Positions 18,009 through 26,147 of a stretch of DNA of 64,000 bases are shown one piece after another. The notes beneath the pieces are model-generated. The model was not told the origin of the DNA. It was given only the letters and a program-made list of their open reading frames with translations, and ran no database searches. The translations under genes were made by a program, and so were the position numbers. The stretch is from NCBI GenBank assembly GCA_943788635.1, contig CALSRA010000024.1:1-64000 (forward strand). Direction: 5' to 3'. Source of the DNA: an uncultured Alphaproteobacteria bacterium (GTDB lineage: Bacteria; Pseudomonadota; Alphaproteobacteria; UBA8366; GCA-2717185). The number at the start of each line of letters is the position of its first letter. Position 1 is the first letter of the stretch.

Positions 18009-18437
18009 TTACCGGGGCGTAAACGACATTCGAACGATTACCTGGCCCGTTGGATCGTGAAGCCCCTCATCTGTGTATTCGAACCCGTAGGCGTTATAAA
18101 AACGGCGCCCGATTGTGTTTTGCTTGAACACCTCGACAGTCATGGCACCTTTTTTCGCCACGGCCCTGTCCACCATGTCCTTGCCAAGACCGCGTCCATG
18201 ATAGTCCGGGTCCAGAAACAATCCGCCGATTTCATTGTCGACCAAGGCTATGAAGCCAACAACATCGCCATCCACTTCCGTCACCCAGGTTTCCGCGATT
18301 TTCAGATACACATTCCGTACGTTGCCTTCCTCTTCGTCGAGGAACGCCTTCGTCAGAAACGGATGTGCCAATTCGCTTTCCGCGCGCCAGGATGCCACCA
18401 CGGCATCGACATCACTCTCTTTGTATTTCCTGATCAT
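18009..18437 (-). CDS. GNAT-family N-acetyltransferase
   Basis: A 142-residue GNAT protein. The acetyl-CoA binding motif A appears as LFLDPDYHGRGLGKDMV (about residues 73-89), and the C-terminal RRFYNAYGFEYTDEG is the standard beta4-alpha4 segment ending in the YGF motif. It transfers an acetyl group from acetyl-CoA to an unknown amine. The start at 18437 overlaps the end of a possible small cysteine-containing gene by 26 bases, suggesting translational coupling. Confidence 0.85.
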   Translation of the reverse strand: MIRKYKESDVDAVVASWRAESELAHPFLTKAFLDEEEGNVRNVYLKIAETWVTEVDGDVVGFIALVDNEIGGLFLDPDYHGRGLGKDMVDRAVAKKGAMTVEVFKQNTIGRRFYNAYGFEYTDEGLHDPTGQVIVRMSFTPR

Positions 18438-18570
18438 TTTCCGATAAGTCTTTCATGTTCCAGCCGCCGACAGCCTCGGGATGCTTCCCAAAGACCGGAT
18501 CGCGGCAATTTCGATATTTTGAGCAACGCAAACAAACAGGCCCGCCGCGCGCAATCGCGGTCAGTGGCAT
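18412..18570 (-). CDS. Possible small cysteine-containing protein
   Basis: A 52-residue frame from the ATG at 18570 with the compact pattern CLRCSKYRNCRDPVFGKHP and then GGWNMKDL. The C-x2-C-x5-C spacing resembles a metal-binding knuckle. The frame overlaps the acetyltransferase start by 26 bases. No ribosome binding site stands out and no family was recognised, so this may be a chance frame. A perfect inverted repeat, GGAAGGCC with GGCCTTCC, lies at 18588-18607 just upstream. Confidence 0.35.
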   Translation of the reverse strand: MPLTAIARGGPVCLRCSKYRNCRDPVFGKHPEAVGGWNMKDLSENDQEIQRE

Positions 18571-18837
18571 CGGTTCTGCTAGCGGCGGAAGGCCTTCAGG
18601 CCTTCCAATATCAGCGGGACATAAAATCTCTGGGTTCAGTCCGCGCAGCGTAGTCGAGTGGCGGATGGAAGTAAATCTGACGGCCACGGATCACCGGAAA
18701 TCACATGCTGCTCAGCGGTGCCCTTATTCCAACGCGCGAGCGCGAAACCAAAACCGGGCTTGCCTGTGCTGCATTGCCGGGATCGCGCCAATGGGTCTAA
18801 CCTGTACCGGTGGTACGATTTAATGGAGGGACAAACG

Positions 18838-19710
18838 ATGCCGTTGACCGTCAACCCGCTGACACCCGTTTTTGTCGCCGAGGTGACCGGTGTCGATATC
18901 ACCAGCCCCTTGAGCAAAACGGAATTTGCGGAAATCCGCGCGGCGTTCGACGCCTATTCCATCCTCGTCTTTCCCAACCAGCAGATGACCGACGAAACAC
19001 AGATCGCCTTTAGCGAACGGTTCGGACCGCTGGAGCCGACCGGCAAGGCCAATCCCGCAACAGGCACAGTCTTCGCGCGGCAATCCAACCTGGACATCAA
19101 AACCGGCGAACCGATTCCAGCCGATGACCGGCGCATGTGGTATCAGAAAGCCAATATGCTGTGGCATGCGGACAGTACCTTTAAAAAAGTCTCCTCGCTG
19201 TGTTCCGTCCTGTCGGCACGCGAAGTACCGGCGGAAGGCGGGGCCACCGAACTCGCGTCGACCCGCGCCGCCTATGACAGCCTGACCGAGGACAAGAAAG
19301 CCGAACTCGAAGACCTGATTGTCGAACACGATATTGTCTATTCGCGTGGGCTGGTCGGCTTTGAATACAGCCCGGAAGAAGCCGCCGAACTGCCGCCAAA
19401 CCGTCACCGGCTGGTCCGGGTCAATCGAAACACCGGGCGCAAGTCGCTGCTGATCGGCGTCCATGCCAAGGAAATTGTCGGCTGGCCCTGGGCGAAAAGC
19501 CGTGCGCTTCTGGATGATCTGCTCGCGCGGGCGACCCGGCCGGAAAATACCTATCGCCACGAATGGCGCAGCGGCGATGTCATCGTCTGGGATAATCAGG
19601 CTGCAATACACCGCGCCACGCCCTATGACACCGAACGGTACCGCCGGCTCATGCAGCGGACGACCATTTCCTATAGCGAGGAAATGAAAGCGATGGAGTC
19701 CGCCGACTGA
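18838..19710 (+). CDS. TauD/TfdA family Fe(II)/2-oxoglutarate dioxygenase
   Basis: A 290-residue enzyme of the taurine/2,4-D dioxygenase family. The iron-binding HxD appears in LWHADSTF and the distal histidine in NQAAIHRATPYD; the arginine for 2-oxoglutarate lies in RRLMQRTTI. The opening PLTPVFVAEVTGVDI matches the family N-terminus. The ATG at 18838 follows GGAGGGAC; the frame is open further upstream but without homology. The substrate is unknown. The next gene, a small alpha-beta-barrel protein, is 55 bases downstream and may be co-transcribed. Confidence 0.88.
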   Translation: MPLTVNPLTPVFVAEVTGVDITSPLSKTEFAEIRAAFDAYSILVFPNQQMTDETQIAFSERFGPLEPTGKANPATGTVFARQSNLDIKTGEPIPADDRRMWYQKANMLWHADSTFKKVSSLCSVLSAREVPAEGGATELASTRAAYDSLTEDKKAELEDLIVEHDIVYSRGLVGFEYSPEEAAELPPNRHRLVRVNRNTGRKSLLIGVHAKEIVGWPWAKSRALLDDLLARATRPENTYRHEWRSGDVIVWDNQAAIHRATPYDTERYRRLMQRTTISYSEEMKAMESAD

Positions 19711-19765
19711 ACGCCACTTCGATACCAGACGCAAAGCCGTACATCGCTTATTGGGAGCAACCGCC

Positions 19766-20128
19766 ATGCCGATCGCCACGCGTTATGTCTATATCGTTTC
19801 CATGGATGTCGAACCGGAAAAGGAGGCGCTCTTCAACGACGTCTACGATACAGAACACGTCCCGTTGCTGTCCAAGGTACCCGGCGTGATCAAGGTCACA
19901 CGGCTGGAACTGCAACCGCTGATCCGCGCCGTGGACGGCAAACCCACCGAGGTGCCCAGTGGTGGCGCCGCCAAATTCACGGCCCTGTACGAAATTGAAG
20001 ACCCCGCCGTGCTGGTCAGCCCCGAATGGACCGCCGCGGTGGATCAGGGGCGCTGGCCGGATATGGTCCGCCCCCATACCTCGAACCGACAGCATCTTTT
20101 ACGCAAGGTTATCGGTAACGCCGATTGA
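19766..20128 (+). CDS. Small hypothetical protein, probably dimeric alpha-beta barrel
   Basis: A 120-residue protein whose start, RYVYIVSMDVEPEKEALFNDVYDTEHVPLL, has the strand-helix pattern of EthD-like or antibiotic monooxygenase-like ferredoxin folds, including a typical YDTEHVP segment. I place the start at 19766, after GGGAG. It follows the dioxygenase gene and could share its pathway. No catalytic role can be assigned. Confidence 0.6.
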   Translation: MPIATRYVYIVSMDVEPEKEALFNDVYDTEHVPLLSKVPGVIKVTRLELQPLIRAVDGKPTEVPSGGAAKFTALYEIEDPAVLVSPEWTAAVDQGRWPDMVRPHTSNRQHLLRKVIGNAD

Positions 20129-20159
20129 ACTGTATCCTGTCGGGCCCTATCATGGCCGC

Positions 20160-20345
20160 GACGGTTTCACCGACGCGAACGCAACGATGGATGAAAAGGG
20201 AATACGGTGTGGCGTACCCATCAGGGACCAAATCCGTAGCTGCCCCCGCAACTGTAAGCGCAGAGCCGAGCCCTAAGATGCCACTGGGAAACCGGGAAGG
20301 CCGGGCAACAAGCGACGACGCGCGAGCCAGGAGACCTGCCGTCAC
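20160..20345 (+). ncRNA. Cobalamin riboswitch
   Basis: The conserved B12-box is present as GCCACTGGGAAACCGGGAAG, preceded by the GGGAATACGGTG and CTGCCCCCGCAACTGTAAGC elements and followed by AGCCAGGAGACCTGCC. All are in canonical order for the adenosylcobalamin-type riboswitch. It lies 50 bases before the HupE/UreJ gene and should repress it when B12 is abundant. Confidence 0.93.
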
Positions 20346-20394
20346 CGAACGTAACCCACTAGCGCCGTCGGGTGTGACGGCAAGGAGATTGCCC

Positions 20395-21024
20395 ATGAAA
20401 AAGACCCTGTTCCTTTCTGCATTCGCCGCCGCCTTCGCGGTCACCGGTACGGCCTTCGCCCATCACCCGTTGGGTGGCGCCAACCCGGACACATTGTTGA
20501 ACGGCCTGATATCGGGGCTTGCCCATCCGATCATCGGCGTTGACCACCTGGCCTTTGTTATTGCCGTTGGACTTGCCGCCGCCTTTACGCCCAAGCGCTT
20601 CCTGTCGCCGCTGGTCTTTATCGCCGCAACCGTTGCGGGCTGCGCCCTGCTGCTCGCCGGCGTGACACTGCCGCTGGCCGAAATCGTCATCACCGGTTCG
20701 GTTGTCGCCCTCGGCGCGATGGTGCTGTCGGGGCGTCGCTTCCCGACCAGCGGGTTCATCGCGCTGTTTGCTGTCGCCGGGCTATTCCACGGCGGGGCCT
20801 ACGGGGCCAGCATCATCGGCGCCGAAGCCACCATACTGGCCGCCTACCTGATCGGCTTTGCCGCCATCCAGTACGCCATTGCACTGGGCGCCATGTGGAT
20901 GACCCGCACCGTCTGGCGGGCCGCCGACCCGTCCGCGATCGCGCCGCGACTGACCGGCGCACTGGTCGCCGGTATCGGCTTCGCCTTTATGGTCGAGAAT
21001 ATCGAAGGGCTGCTCTTCGCCTGA
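20395..21024 (+). CDS. HupE/UreJ family protein, probable cobalt uptake
   Basis: A 209-residue membrane protein with a cleavable signal peptide ending in GTAFAHHPLGG. It has about six hydrophobic segments and the HupE/UreJ signature HPIIGVDHLAFVIAVGL, plus FHGGAYG. Members transport nickel or cobalt or assist nickel enzymes. Control by a cobalamin riboswitch points to cobalt uptake for B12 synthesis. The start at 20395 follows AAGGAGATT; the frame is open upstream through the riboswitch but is not coding. It converges on a second riboswitch-controlled gene. Confidence 0.88.
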   Translation: MKKTLFLSAFAAAFAVTGTAFAHHPLGGANPDTLLNGLISGLAHPIIGVDHLAFVIAVGLAAAFTPKRFLSPLVFIAATVAGCALLLAGVTLPLAEIVITGSVVALGAMVLSGRRFPTSGFIALFAVAGLFHGGAYGASIIGAEATILAAYLIGFAAIQYAIALGAMWMTRTVWRAADPSAIAPRLTGALVAGIGFAFMVENIEGLLFA

Positions 21025-21054
21025 ACCACACCTGGTGACGGGCTGAAAATGAAA

Positions 21055-21083
21055 CGGGAGAGGACCTTTTGGGTCCTCTCCCG
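21055..21083. terminator. Hairpin between convergent genes
   Basis: CGGGAGAGGACC (21055-21066) pairs perfectly with GGTCCTCTCCCG (21072-21083). The 12-bp stem lies between the HupE stop and the stop of the convergent small gene. It lacks a clear T tract but probably serves both strands. Confidence 0.6.
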
Positions 21084-21121
21084 AATTCGTTCCGCCAGCG
21101 CCAGCAAACCGGCGCCAGAGA

Positions 21122-21349
21122 TCAGCCGCGCCGACGCCGCCGCGAAATCGCCTTGGCGTACCAGCGCCGCGCCGGTTCCTTCAGCATCACCGCCAGCATG
21201 ACGACCGCCGCCAGCACCAGCAGGTGACCAAATTCTCCGAACGGGTGCATCAGCACATCGGCCACGCCCGTGACCTCCTCATGCCCGGGATGCCCCAGTG
21301 CCGGCGCCGCCGCCAGCAATGTCGCCGCAAATACCGTCAATTTCCGCAT
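21122..21349 (-). CDS. Small membrane protein under B12 riboswitch control
   Basis: A 75-residue protein starting at 21349 after AAGGAGCG. It has a signal peptide (residues 1-19), then GHPGHEEV, a short loop with His pairs, one membrane helix (GHLLVLAAVVMLAVML) and a strongly basic tail ending in RRRRRG. The histidines next to the membrane suggest metal handling. A cobalamin riboswitch lies immediately upstream on the same strand, and the convergent HupE gene is controlled in the same way. I infer a shared role in cobalt uptake. It resembles the small DUF6732-type proteins, without certainty. Confidence 0.7.
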   Translation of the reverse strand: MRKLTVFAATLLAAAPALGHPGHEEVTGVADVLMHPFGEFGHLLVLAAVVMLAVMLKEPARRWYAKAISRRRRRG

Positions 21350-21397
21350 GTTCGCTCCTTCGAGGGCCCGCCGCCCTCCGTTAAAAGTTGTCCCAAT

Positions 21398-21570
21398 CGA
21401 CGGCCGGTCTCCTGGCTTCAGACGTTTCCACATCCGCCTTCCCGGGAAATTTCCCAGTGGCACCATGGATGCGGCGCTGTCTGTCACAGTGGCGGGGGCC
21501 ACGCCGGAATCACACCGGCTTCCCGTTTCACTTCTCGCAAAGCACCGTCAGAAACGAGCCTATCCGTGCG
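21398..21570 (-). ncRNA. Cobalamin riboswitch
   Basis: Read on the minus strand, it has GGGAAGCCGGTGTGATTCCG, CCCCCGCCACTGTGA, the B12-box TGCCACTGGGAAATTTCCC with GGGAAGG, and AGCCAGGAGACCGGCC, all in canonical order. It ends about 50 bases before the start of the small membrane protein gene. Confidence 0.94.
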
Positions 21571-22009
21571 GGCGCGCTGCTGCAACCGGATAGCCCTCGA
21601 TAGGCCAAAGATTCACGTTTCCAGCGGGTACAAAAAATTTAAAACCGCTCCCCGGTTGATACTCACGTTGCCACTTGTTACTCTGCGCGCCTATTCCCAT
21701 GGGTGACAGGCTGGAATACTGGTCAATCGGAATTGAAAATGTCGTCCAGGTGGTAGGCGTGTCGGGGGCAACCCCGCTACCCGTAACGGGTGGGCAATAA
21801 CAAAAAAGAAAACACGCCTTTAGGATCTGACTTCTCGCGGTTTCGACCCCGGATCCTTTAGACCGCCAAAACAATCCACTCCGTATCGGTAGTTCCGGGC
21901 CTCTGGTCCGGCATTACTGCTGCGTCCATACAGGCCCTCGCAAGGGGGCTTTCGGATCGTCCCGTCGGGGCGGTGCCGCGCTGTATTCTATGACCGGGAG
22001 CCGGACAGA
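21571..22009. other. Intergenic stretch without a recognised gene
   Basis: About 440 bases between the minus-strand riboswitch and the methyltransferase operon. A minus-strand frame at 21560-21874 overlaps the riboswitch and has no start or family support. A small inverted repeat (ACCCGTAACGGGT, about 21779-21791) is followed by an A-rich stretch. The promoters of both flanking transcripts must lie here. Confidence 0.4.
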
Positions 22010-22840
22010 ATGAACGTCAATGTGAAAGCCCAGAATTTCGGCGATAATCCGCTGGAAACTCGCGAAACCGATCATTACCAGACCGAATATGTGCAGTCCT
22101 TCGTCGAAAAATGGGACGAACTCATCGACTGGGATGCCCGGGCGGAAAGCGAAGGCACCTTCTTCATCGATATTCTCAAGGCCCGCGGCAAGCACAAGGT
22201 TCTCGACGTCGCCACCGGCACCGGTTTTCATTCGGTGCAGCTGATGAAGGCCGGCTTCGACGTCACCAGCGCGGACGGCAATGCGGAAATGCTGGTCAAG
22301 GCATTCGAAAACGGCAGCCAGCGTGACATGCTGCTGCAGACCGTCCATGCCGACTGGCGCTGGCTGAACAAGGATGTGCACGGCAAATACGACGCGATCA
22401 TCTGCCTCGGCAATTCCTTCACCCATCTGTTCGACGAAACGGACCGGCGGCGCGCGCTGGCCGAATTCTACGCGGCACTGCGCTGGGACGGCATCCTGAT
22501 CATGGATCAGCGCAATTATGACAGCATCCTGAACGATGGATTCTCCTCCAAGCACAAATACTATTACTGCGGCGACCAGGTGACGGCGGAACCCGAACAC
22601 ATGGACGACGGTCTGGCCCGGTTCTGCTACTCCTTCCCCGATGGTTCCAAGTTCCACCTGAACATGTTCCCGCTGCGCAAGGCCTATACGCGCAACCTGA
22701 TCAGCGAGGTCGGCTTCCAGAAGGTGAAGACCTATGGCGACTTCCAGGAGACCTATCAGGAAGAAGACCCCGACTTCTTCGTCCATGTCGCGGAGAAGAC
22801 CAGCCACGCCCTGATGACAGAGAACAATAACGATGAGTAG
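22010..22840 (+). CDS. bsmA: Glycine/sarcosine N-methyltransferase
   Basis: A 276-residue class I SAM-dependent methyltransferase with motif I VLDVATGTGFHS. The extended sequence (HYQTEYVQSFVEKWDELIDW and MDQRNYDSIL) matches GSMT, the enzyme that methylates glycine to sarcosine and then dimethylglycine in the first two steps of glycine betaine synthesis. The stop overlaps the start of the next gene by eight bases. The pair makes the osmolyte betaine from glycine and is found mainly in halophiles and marine bacteria. It acts in the cytoplasm. Other GSMT-like methyltransferases are possible but less likely given the neighbour. Confidence 0.85.
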   Translation: MNVNVKAQNFGDNPLETRETDHYQTEYVQSFVEKWDELIDWDARAESEGTFFIDILKARGKHKVLDVATGTGFHSVQLMKAGFDVTSADGNAEMLVKAFENGSQRDMLLQTVHADWRWLNKDVHGKYDAIICLGNSFTHLFDETDRRRALAEFYAALRWDGILIMDQRNYDSILNDGFSSKHKYYYCGDQVTAEPEHMDDGLARFCYSFPDGSKFHLNMFPLRKAYTRNLISEVGFQKVKTYGDFQETYQEEDPDFFVHVAEKTSHALMTENNNDE

Positions 22841-23666
22841 CCGCTCGCAGGCGGTCGCGAAGGCCGAGGAATATTACGACAGCACCGAAGCGGATTCCTT
22901 CTACAGCAATGTCTGGGGCGGCGAGGATATCCATATCGGCCTGTACCAGGCACCGGATGAAGCCATCGCCCCCGCCAGCCGCCGCACGGTTTCGACCATG
23001 GCGGAGCGCATCGCGGGCCTCGGCCCCGACAGCCGGGTCATCGATATCGGCGCGGGCTATGGCGGCGCCGCCCGCTACCTGGCCGCAACATATGGCTGCC
23101 ACGTCACCTGCCTGAACCTGAGCACGACCCAGAACGCCATCAACGAAGACAAGAACGCCGAAGCCGGGCTGACCGGCCGCATCGACGTGCTGCATGGCAG
23201 CTTCGAGGACATCCCGACAGACGACGCCGGCTTCGACCTCGCCTGGTCACAGGACGCCATCCTGCACAGCGGCAACCGCCCCCGTGTGCTGGACGAAACC
23301 CACCGCGTGCTGAAACCCGGCGGCCAGTTCATCTTCACCGACCCGATGCAGAGCGACGACTGCCCCCCCGGCGTGCTGCAGCCGATTCTCGACCGTATTC
23401 ACCTGGAAACGCTGGGCTCCATCGCATTCTACCGGGACGCGCTCGGCACCCGCGGCTTCGAGGAAGTCGCGGTCCTGCCATTGCTCGACCAGCTACGCAC
23501 CCACTACACCCGCGTCGGCGAGGACCTGAAAAACCGCTATGCCGAAATCATCACCCTCTGCGGCCAGGACTATGTCGACAACATGCTGCAGGGGCTCGAC
23601 CGCTGGGTCGAAGGCGCCGATGCCGGTTACCTCGCCTGGGGCATCCTGCATTTCCGAAAATCCTGA
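22833..23666 (+). CDS. bsmB: Sarcosine/dimethylglycine N-methyltransferase
   Basis: A 277-residue SAM-dependent methyltransferase with motif I VIDIGAGYGGAARYLA. The N-terminal YYDSTEADSFYSNVWGGEDIH and the WSQDAILHS motif are typical of SDMT, which converts sarcosine and dimethylglycine to glycine betaine. The start overlaps the bsmA stop (ATGAGTAG), so the two enzymes are translationally coupled and together give a complete three-step route from glycine. The array of 10-bp repeats begins 30 bases after its stop. Confidence 0.87.
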   Translation: MSSRSQAVAKAEEYYDSTEADSFYSNVWGGEDIHIGLYQAPDEAIAPASRRTVSTMAERIAGLGPDSRVIDIGAGYGGAARYLAATYGCHVTCLNLSTTQNAINEDKNAEAGLTGRIDVLHGSFEDIPTDDAGFDLAWSQDAILHSGNRPRVLDETHRVLKPGGQFIFTDPMQSDDCPPGVLQPILDRIHLETLGSIAFYRDALGTRGFEEVAVLPLLDQLRTHYTRVGEDLKNRYAEIITLCGQDYVDNMLQGLDRWVEGADAGYLAWGILHFRKS

Positions 23667-23696
23667 CGCGGCAGTACCGGCGAAAACATTTCGGGA

Positions 23697-23756
23697 CGAT
23701 TGACATCGGTTGACATTGATTGACATTCGTTGACATTCGATCACATCGATTGGCAG
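23697..23756. repeat. 10-bp repeat array, group 2
   Basis: Six consecutive 10-base units in perfect register: CGATTGACAT, CGGTTGACAT, TGATTGACAT, TCGTTGACAT, TCGATCACAT, CGATTGGCAG. The TTGACAT half is the most conserved. It lies immediately left of the IS110 element. Confidence 0.85.
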
Positions 23757-23759
23757 CGC

Positions 23760-25045
<1,286 letters not shown>

Positions 25046-25049
25046 GGGG

Positions 25050-25219
25050 ATTGGCATTGATCGACATCGGTTAGCATCTATTGGCATCGCACCCAAGACG
25101 GCTTCGCCGCCCACCTCCCCCCAAACCTCTCCCCCCAAGGGGCAGAGAGGGAGAGCGCGGCGGCACCGACGACCCGAACACTGTATTTCATTGGCATCGA
25201 TTGGCATTTATTGGCATTG
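25050..25219. repeat. 10-bp repeat arrays, group 3
   Basis: Four units at 25050-25089 (ATTGGCATTG, ATCGACATCG, GTTAGCATCT, ATTGGCATCG) and three at 25190-25219 (ATTGGCATCG, ATTGGCATTT, ATTGGCATTG), each in exact 10-base register. A single further unit is at about 25295. The orientation is the same as the array on the other side of the IS110 element. Confidence 0.8.
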
Positions 25220-25566
25220 CTACATATTCCTATTTATTTCCAGACGTCGCTCCGGCGACCGGCAGGACCGACACGCGCCGGAAACGGTATTTCTATTGGC
25301 ATCAATGTGCTTTTCCATACCTCCGCCATAAAACGGCCATTTCCGACGAAGCCGCGAGCCCGAACGGTATCGGTGGCCGCACGGCAATGCCGCGCCATCT
25401 TCCGTCAAAAGAAAGTGGGAATATAGTCTTTATTCGCGAAAAAATCAAGGCTAAAGCAGCCCGTACTTTATCTACGGGCCGATCCAGGACAGCGGCCCGC
25501 AGGCGACCATCCCGGCAGCTGACCGCCCTTTACAGGCGCTCGATCTTATGGGCGGCTTCGTCGAGG
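25220..25566. other. Non-coding stretch
   Basis: No gene is supported here. Open frames through this stretch are of mixed composition, without a start signal or family. It connects the 10-bp repeats to the RAYT element. Confidence 0.4.
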
Positions 25567-25984
25567 ATTTCGAATTACGGCGACAGTGCATTATGTTCGT
25601 TTTGGGCCGACCGCGGCGGCCCGACCGGGCACCACGGCCTGTCCACGCTTCGATCCAGTTCATAACACACCGTGTCGGTCAGCCCGTCGCCCCGGCCCGT
25701 TTCACCAGCCGCGCCCGCACCGGATTGAGCACCACATGGGGAATGGCTGCCATCACATCCGGCTCATCCATCGCCACGCAGCCGAAACGCCCCGTCCGCC
25801 GCTCGATCACCTCCGCGAAGAGTGCCAGAAAGCGCCACCGGTCGTCATCGTCGAGGAAGATCGCCGCGCGCGCATTGCCCCGCGCCGTCACGTGATAAAC
25901 CGCGCCTGGATACTCGATACGTAAGGGCCGTGCCATTGGAGGAGTGTGCGGGCGCGCTATTCATAGTTCAAGACCTGACCCCGT
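25567..25984 (-). mobile_element. REP-associated (RAYT-type) element remnant
   Basis: One end has TTCGAATTACGGCGACAGTG (25567 onward) and the other has TTCAAGACCTGACCCCG (25968-25984). I recall both as motifs commonly found beside Y1/RAYT-type transposases. A second copy of the GAATTACGG end occurs alone at 29514, on the far side of the AT-rich island. The internal gene is deleted, so the element is not autonomous. Confidence 0.55.
25679..25936 (-). pseudogene. RAYT/IS200-like transposase, internally deleted
   Basis: The 85-residue product begins MARPLRIEYPGAVYHVTARG, the standard N-terminus of REP-associated tyrosine transposases. It ends with HVVLNPVRARLVK, their typical C-terminal region. 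The middle part, which normally holds the HUH metal-binding histidines and the catalytic tyrosine region (about 100 residues), is missing. The frame is preserved across the deletion, but the product cannot be catalytic. Confidence 0.75.
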
Positions 25985-26147
25985 CCACATGAACGGCAGG
26001 ACGCCGATAACGATCTTCCTTGAAGGCCTGCCGAAATCCAAATCCACGAAACCGGAAATAAAGGAGACAAAAACCAAAAAAGCCGCTTAAACTATCCAAG
26101 CCCCGGAGCGGCACCTGTCAGGTGATAACCATCTCTGTACACATATT

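Noticed and set aside
18820-19779. A 319-codon minus-strand open frame
   Set aside because: Antisense to the TauD-type dioxygenase, whose iron ligands are intact.
21560-21874. A 104-codon minus-strand frame upstream of the second riboswitch
   Set aside because: It overlaps the riboswitch and shows neither a ribosome binding site nor a known family; treated as non-coding.
25081-25665. A 194-codon plus-strand frame next to the 10-bp repeats
   Set aside because: It is low in complexity, contains the repeat units, and has no start signal or family.
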